A stretch of DNA of 64,000 bases from Parabacteroides distasonis ATCC 8503 (GTDB taxonomy: Bacteria > Bacteroidota > Bacteroidia > Bacteroidales > Tannerellaceae), in assembly GCF_000012845.1 (NCBI RefSeq), contig NC_009615.1, positions 3,722,501 to 3,786,500 on the forward strand, given 5' to 3'. The translations under genes were made by a program, and so were the position numbers. Shown piece after piece: positions 62,714 through 64,000 of the stretch (position 1 is the first letter of the stretch; every line of letters starts with the position of its first letter). Under the pieces are notes generated by a model. It saw only the letters and a list, made by a program, of their open reading frames with translations. It made no database searches and was not told the origin of the DNA.

Positions 62714-64000
62714 ATGAAAACAAATTTACTACGAATCGGTTTACGGCTGTCACTGGTGGTGATAGCCCTTTTGTGTGGTGTGCATCTTGCTTGGGGGCAG
62801 GAAAATACGAAAGTGATGCACAAGATATATACTAATACTTATGGTAATGTCACGATTGATTGTCCGTCAGAGGTTGAGGATGGAGGTAGTTTTGCTTTTA
62901 AAATAGCAACATCAACAGGTGCTTATCGTCTTGGTATATCACAAGCAGGGAAGAATTTTAGGGATTTCTCATGGGATGATTCCCAAAATGCTAATGTGGC
63001 GAAGAATATTACTGGAACGATCTTAATTAATGTTGTTGAGCATACGGAAATAATGATTGGAGAGGAGAGGTATATGCTTGAGAAATGCAGCGCTATGCTT
63101 CCTCCTTCACAAACTCAACCGACTTCATCAAGCATAGTATTAAAGAGCGTGGTAACCGCAAAAGGAAAGCACTATAGTTTGAATGGTTATGAGGGTGCCT
63201 ACAATACATATGCTAATATAACATCAATAACATTGCCGAATGACAAGTTTTATATTTTTCCTGATGCGTTTTCCATACAGGCTGGTTTGACTGAGATTCA
63301 TGCGAAAGCTATAGACCCCAAAAATTACCATATAATAGAGGGCGCTTTCGGAGAGAAAGATTTGAGTGGAATCACGCTTTACGTACCGGCTGGCAGTAAG
63401 GCTGATTATGCCGCCAGTGCCCCTTGGAATCAGTTTAAGGAAATTTTGGAGGAGCCGCTTCCCAAGAAATATCCGGTTTATGTTGTGGGTTATGGAGTAG
63501 CGTCTACTGATGCGCCGGATTCAATAGCTCGCGGGCAATCCTTGACCGTGAATATTACGCTGGAACCCGGATTTAAATCTTTTGAACCTAGCGTAATAAC
63601 TATCCCGGGTGAGGAAGTGAATAAAGATGTCGTTATACAAGTCTCTACTTATACGGAAAATGTGTTGTCTGGAATTTCTTATAGCATGAGTACTACTCAA
63701 GAAAACGCATTTTGTCATGGCTTCCTAGATGCTCCCCAGAAAGAAGTGACCATACCGGAAGTGGTGACTGTCGGCTCTAATTCTTATAAGGTAGAATATA
63801 TCGTGGCTGATGCGTTTAAAAATCAAACCTCACTCGAAAAGCTTACTCTAGAAGGAAACACTGGTATTGCTCGGAGAGCATTCTCTGGGTGTACCGCCTT
63901 AAAAGAGATTCATTGTATAAGTCCTGAACCCATAAATATTTATTATGAGGACGCTTTTGAAGGAGTGGATAAGGACGCATGTGTCATCTTTGTACCTGCC
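62714..64000 (+). CDS. BspA-like leucine-rich-repeat surface protein, 5' part
   Basis: An open frame from the ATG at 62714 continues beyond the window end (429 codons seen). It begins with a signal peptide (LSLVVIALLCGVHLAWGQ). From about residue 150 onward come BspA/LRR_5-type repeats: ITLPNDKFYIFPDAF, LTEIHAKAIDP, GAFGEKDLSGITLYVPAGSK, and later SLEKLTLEGNTGIARRAFSG and LKEIHCISPEP. The pattern VPAGSKADYAASAPWNQF is typical of Bacteroidales BspA proteins. A non-repeat segment (about 255-345) splits the repeats. It should be exported to the surface and to be phase-variable through the switch upstream. Confidence 0.82.
   Translation, partial: MKTNLLRIGLRLSLVVIALLCGVHLAWGQENTKVMHKIYTNTYGNVTIDCPSEVEDGGSFAFKIATSTGAYRLGISQAGKNFRDFSWDDSQNANVAKNITGTILINVVEHTEIMIGEERYMLEKCSAMLPPSQTQPTSSSIVLKSVVTAKGKHYSLNGYEGAYNTYANITSITLPNDKFYIFPDAFSIQAGLTEIHAKAIDPKNYHIIEGAFGEKDLSGITLYVPAGSKADYAASAPWNQFKEILEEPLPKKYPVYVVGYGVASTDAPDSIARGQSLTVNITLEPGFKSFEPSVITIPGEEVNKDVVIQVSTYTENVLSGISYSMSTTQENAFCHGFLDAPQKEVTIPEVVTVGSNSYKVEYIVADAFKNQTSLEKLTLEGNTGIARRAFSGCTALKEIHCISPEPINIYYEDAFEGVDKDACVIFVPA

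Overview
The window looks like a chromosome segment of a gut Bacteroidales bacterium, most likely Parabacteroides or a close relative. The evidence is four ECF-sigma/FecR/SusC/SusD cassettes, many signal-peptide and lipoprotein glycoside hydrolases, promoter motifs of the Bacteroides type (TTG, about 19 nt, TAnnTTTG), a Bacteroidales tyrosine recombinase beside an invertible segment, an HU-like Ig-fold protein and a BspA-type leucine-rich-repeat protein. I saw no tRNA, rRNA, CRISPR array or intact insertion sequence.

Layout. (1) 219-7854: a tight three-gene operon GH31 - GH2 - GH3 without its own SusC/SusD, which resembles the exo-enzymes of a xyloglucan system (alpha-xylosidase, beta-galactosidase, beta-glucosidase). 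(2) 8003-10935: a DyP-type peroxidase, a 1.1 kb non-coding stretch full of short inverted words, and an odd DNA-binding protein ending in an RNA polymerase alpha-CTD-like domain. (3) 11323-20737, PUL 1: ECF sigma, beta-propeller gene fragment, FecR, SusC, SusD, two tandem EEP-family secreted hydrolases. (4) 21169-33281, PUL 2: ECF sigma, FecR, SusC, SusD, a deacetylase-like lipoprotein, a DUF3863-like secreted protein and a GH2; a second GH2 follows on the minus strand (33696-35552). (5) 35830-38318: glycerate kinase and a YeiB/DUF418 membrane protein. (6) 38645-48459, PUL 3: ECF sigma, FecR, SusC, SusD, GH116-like glucosidase. (7) 48460-52073: a 0.7 kb graveyard of gene fragments (transposase, SusD C-terminus), then GH97 and an SGNH hydrolase. 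(8) 52418-60207, PUL 4: ECF sigma, FecR, SusC, SusD, DUF3823 lipoprotein. (9) 60469-64000: tyrosine recombinase, a 296-bp segment bounded by perfect 27-bp inverted repeats with a promoter inside it, an HU-like protein gene and the start of a BspA-like surface protein gene that runs off the window.

How it works together. Each SusC carries an N-terminal STN signalling domain and sits behind an ECF sigma and a FecR anti-sigma. The expected logic is therefore trans-envelope induction: glycan bound at SusC/SusD signals through FecR and releases the cognate sigma factor, which transcribes its own susC/susD and enzymes. A stem-loop lies between fecR and susC at all four loci.

Most interesting signals. 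The strongest is the phase-variation switch at 61419-61714: as sequenced, its best internal promoter points away from the HU-like/BspA operon, so I predict that operon to be OFF. Second, three of the four ECF sigma genes (and, in another form, the fourth) lie behind locus-specific long-distance inverted repeats of about 20 nt. Third, clusters of short inverted words occur between genes, with a different word at each place, and two compact palindromes sit inside glycoside hydrolase reading frames.
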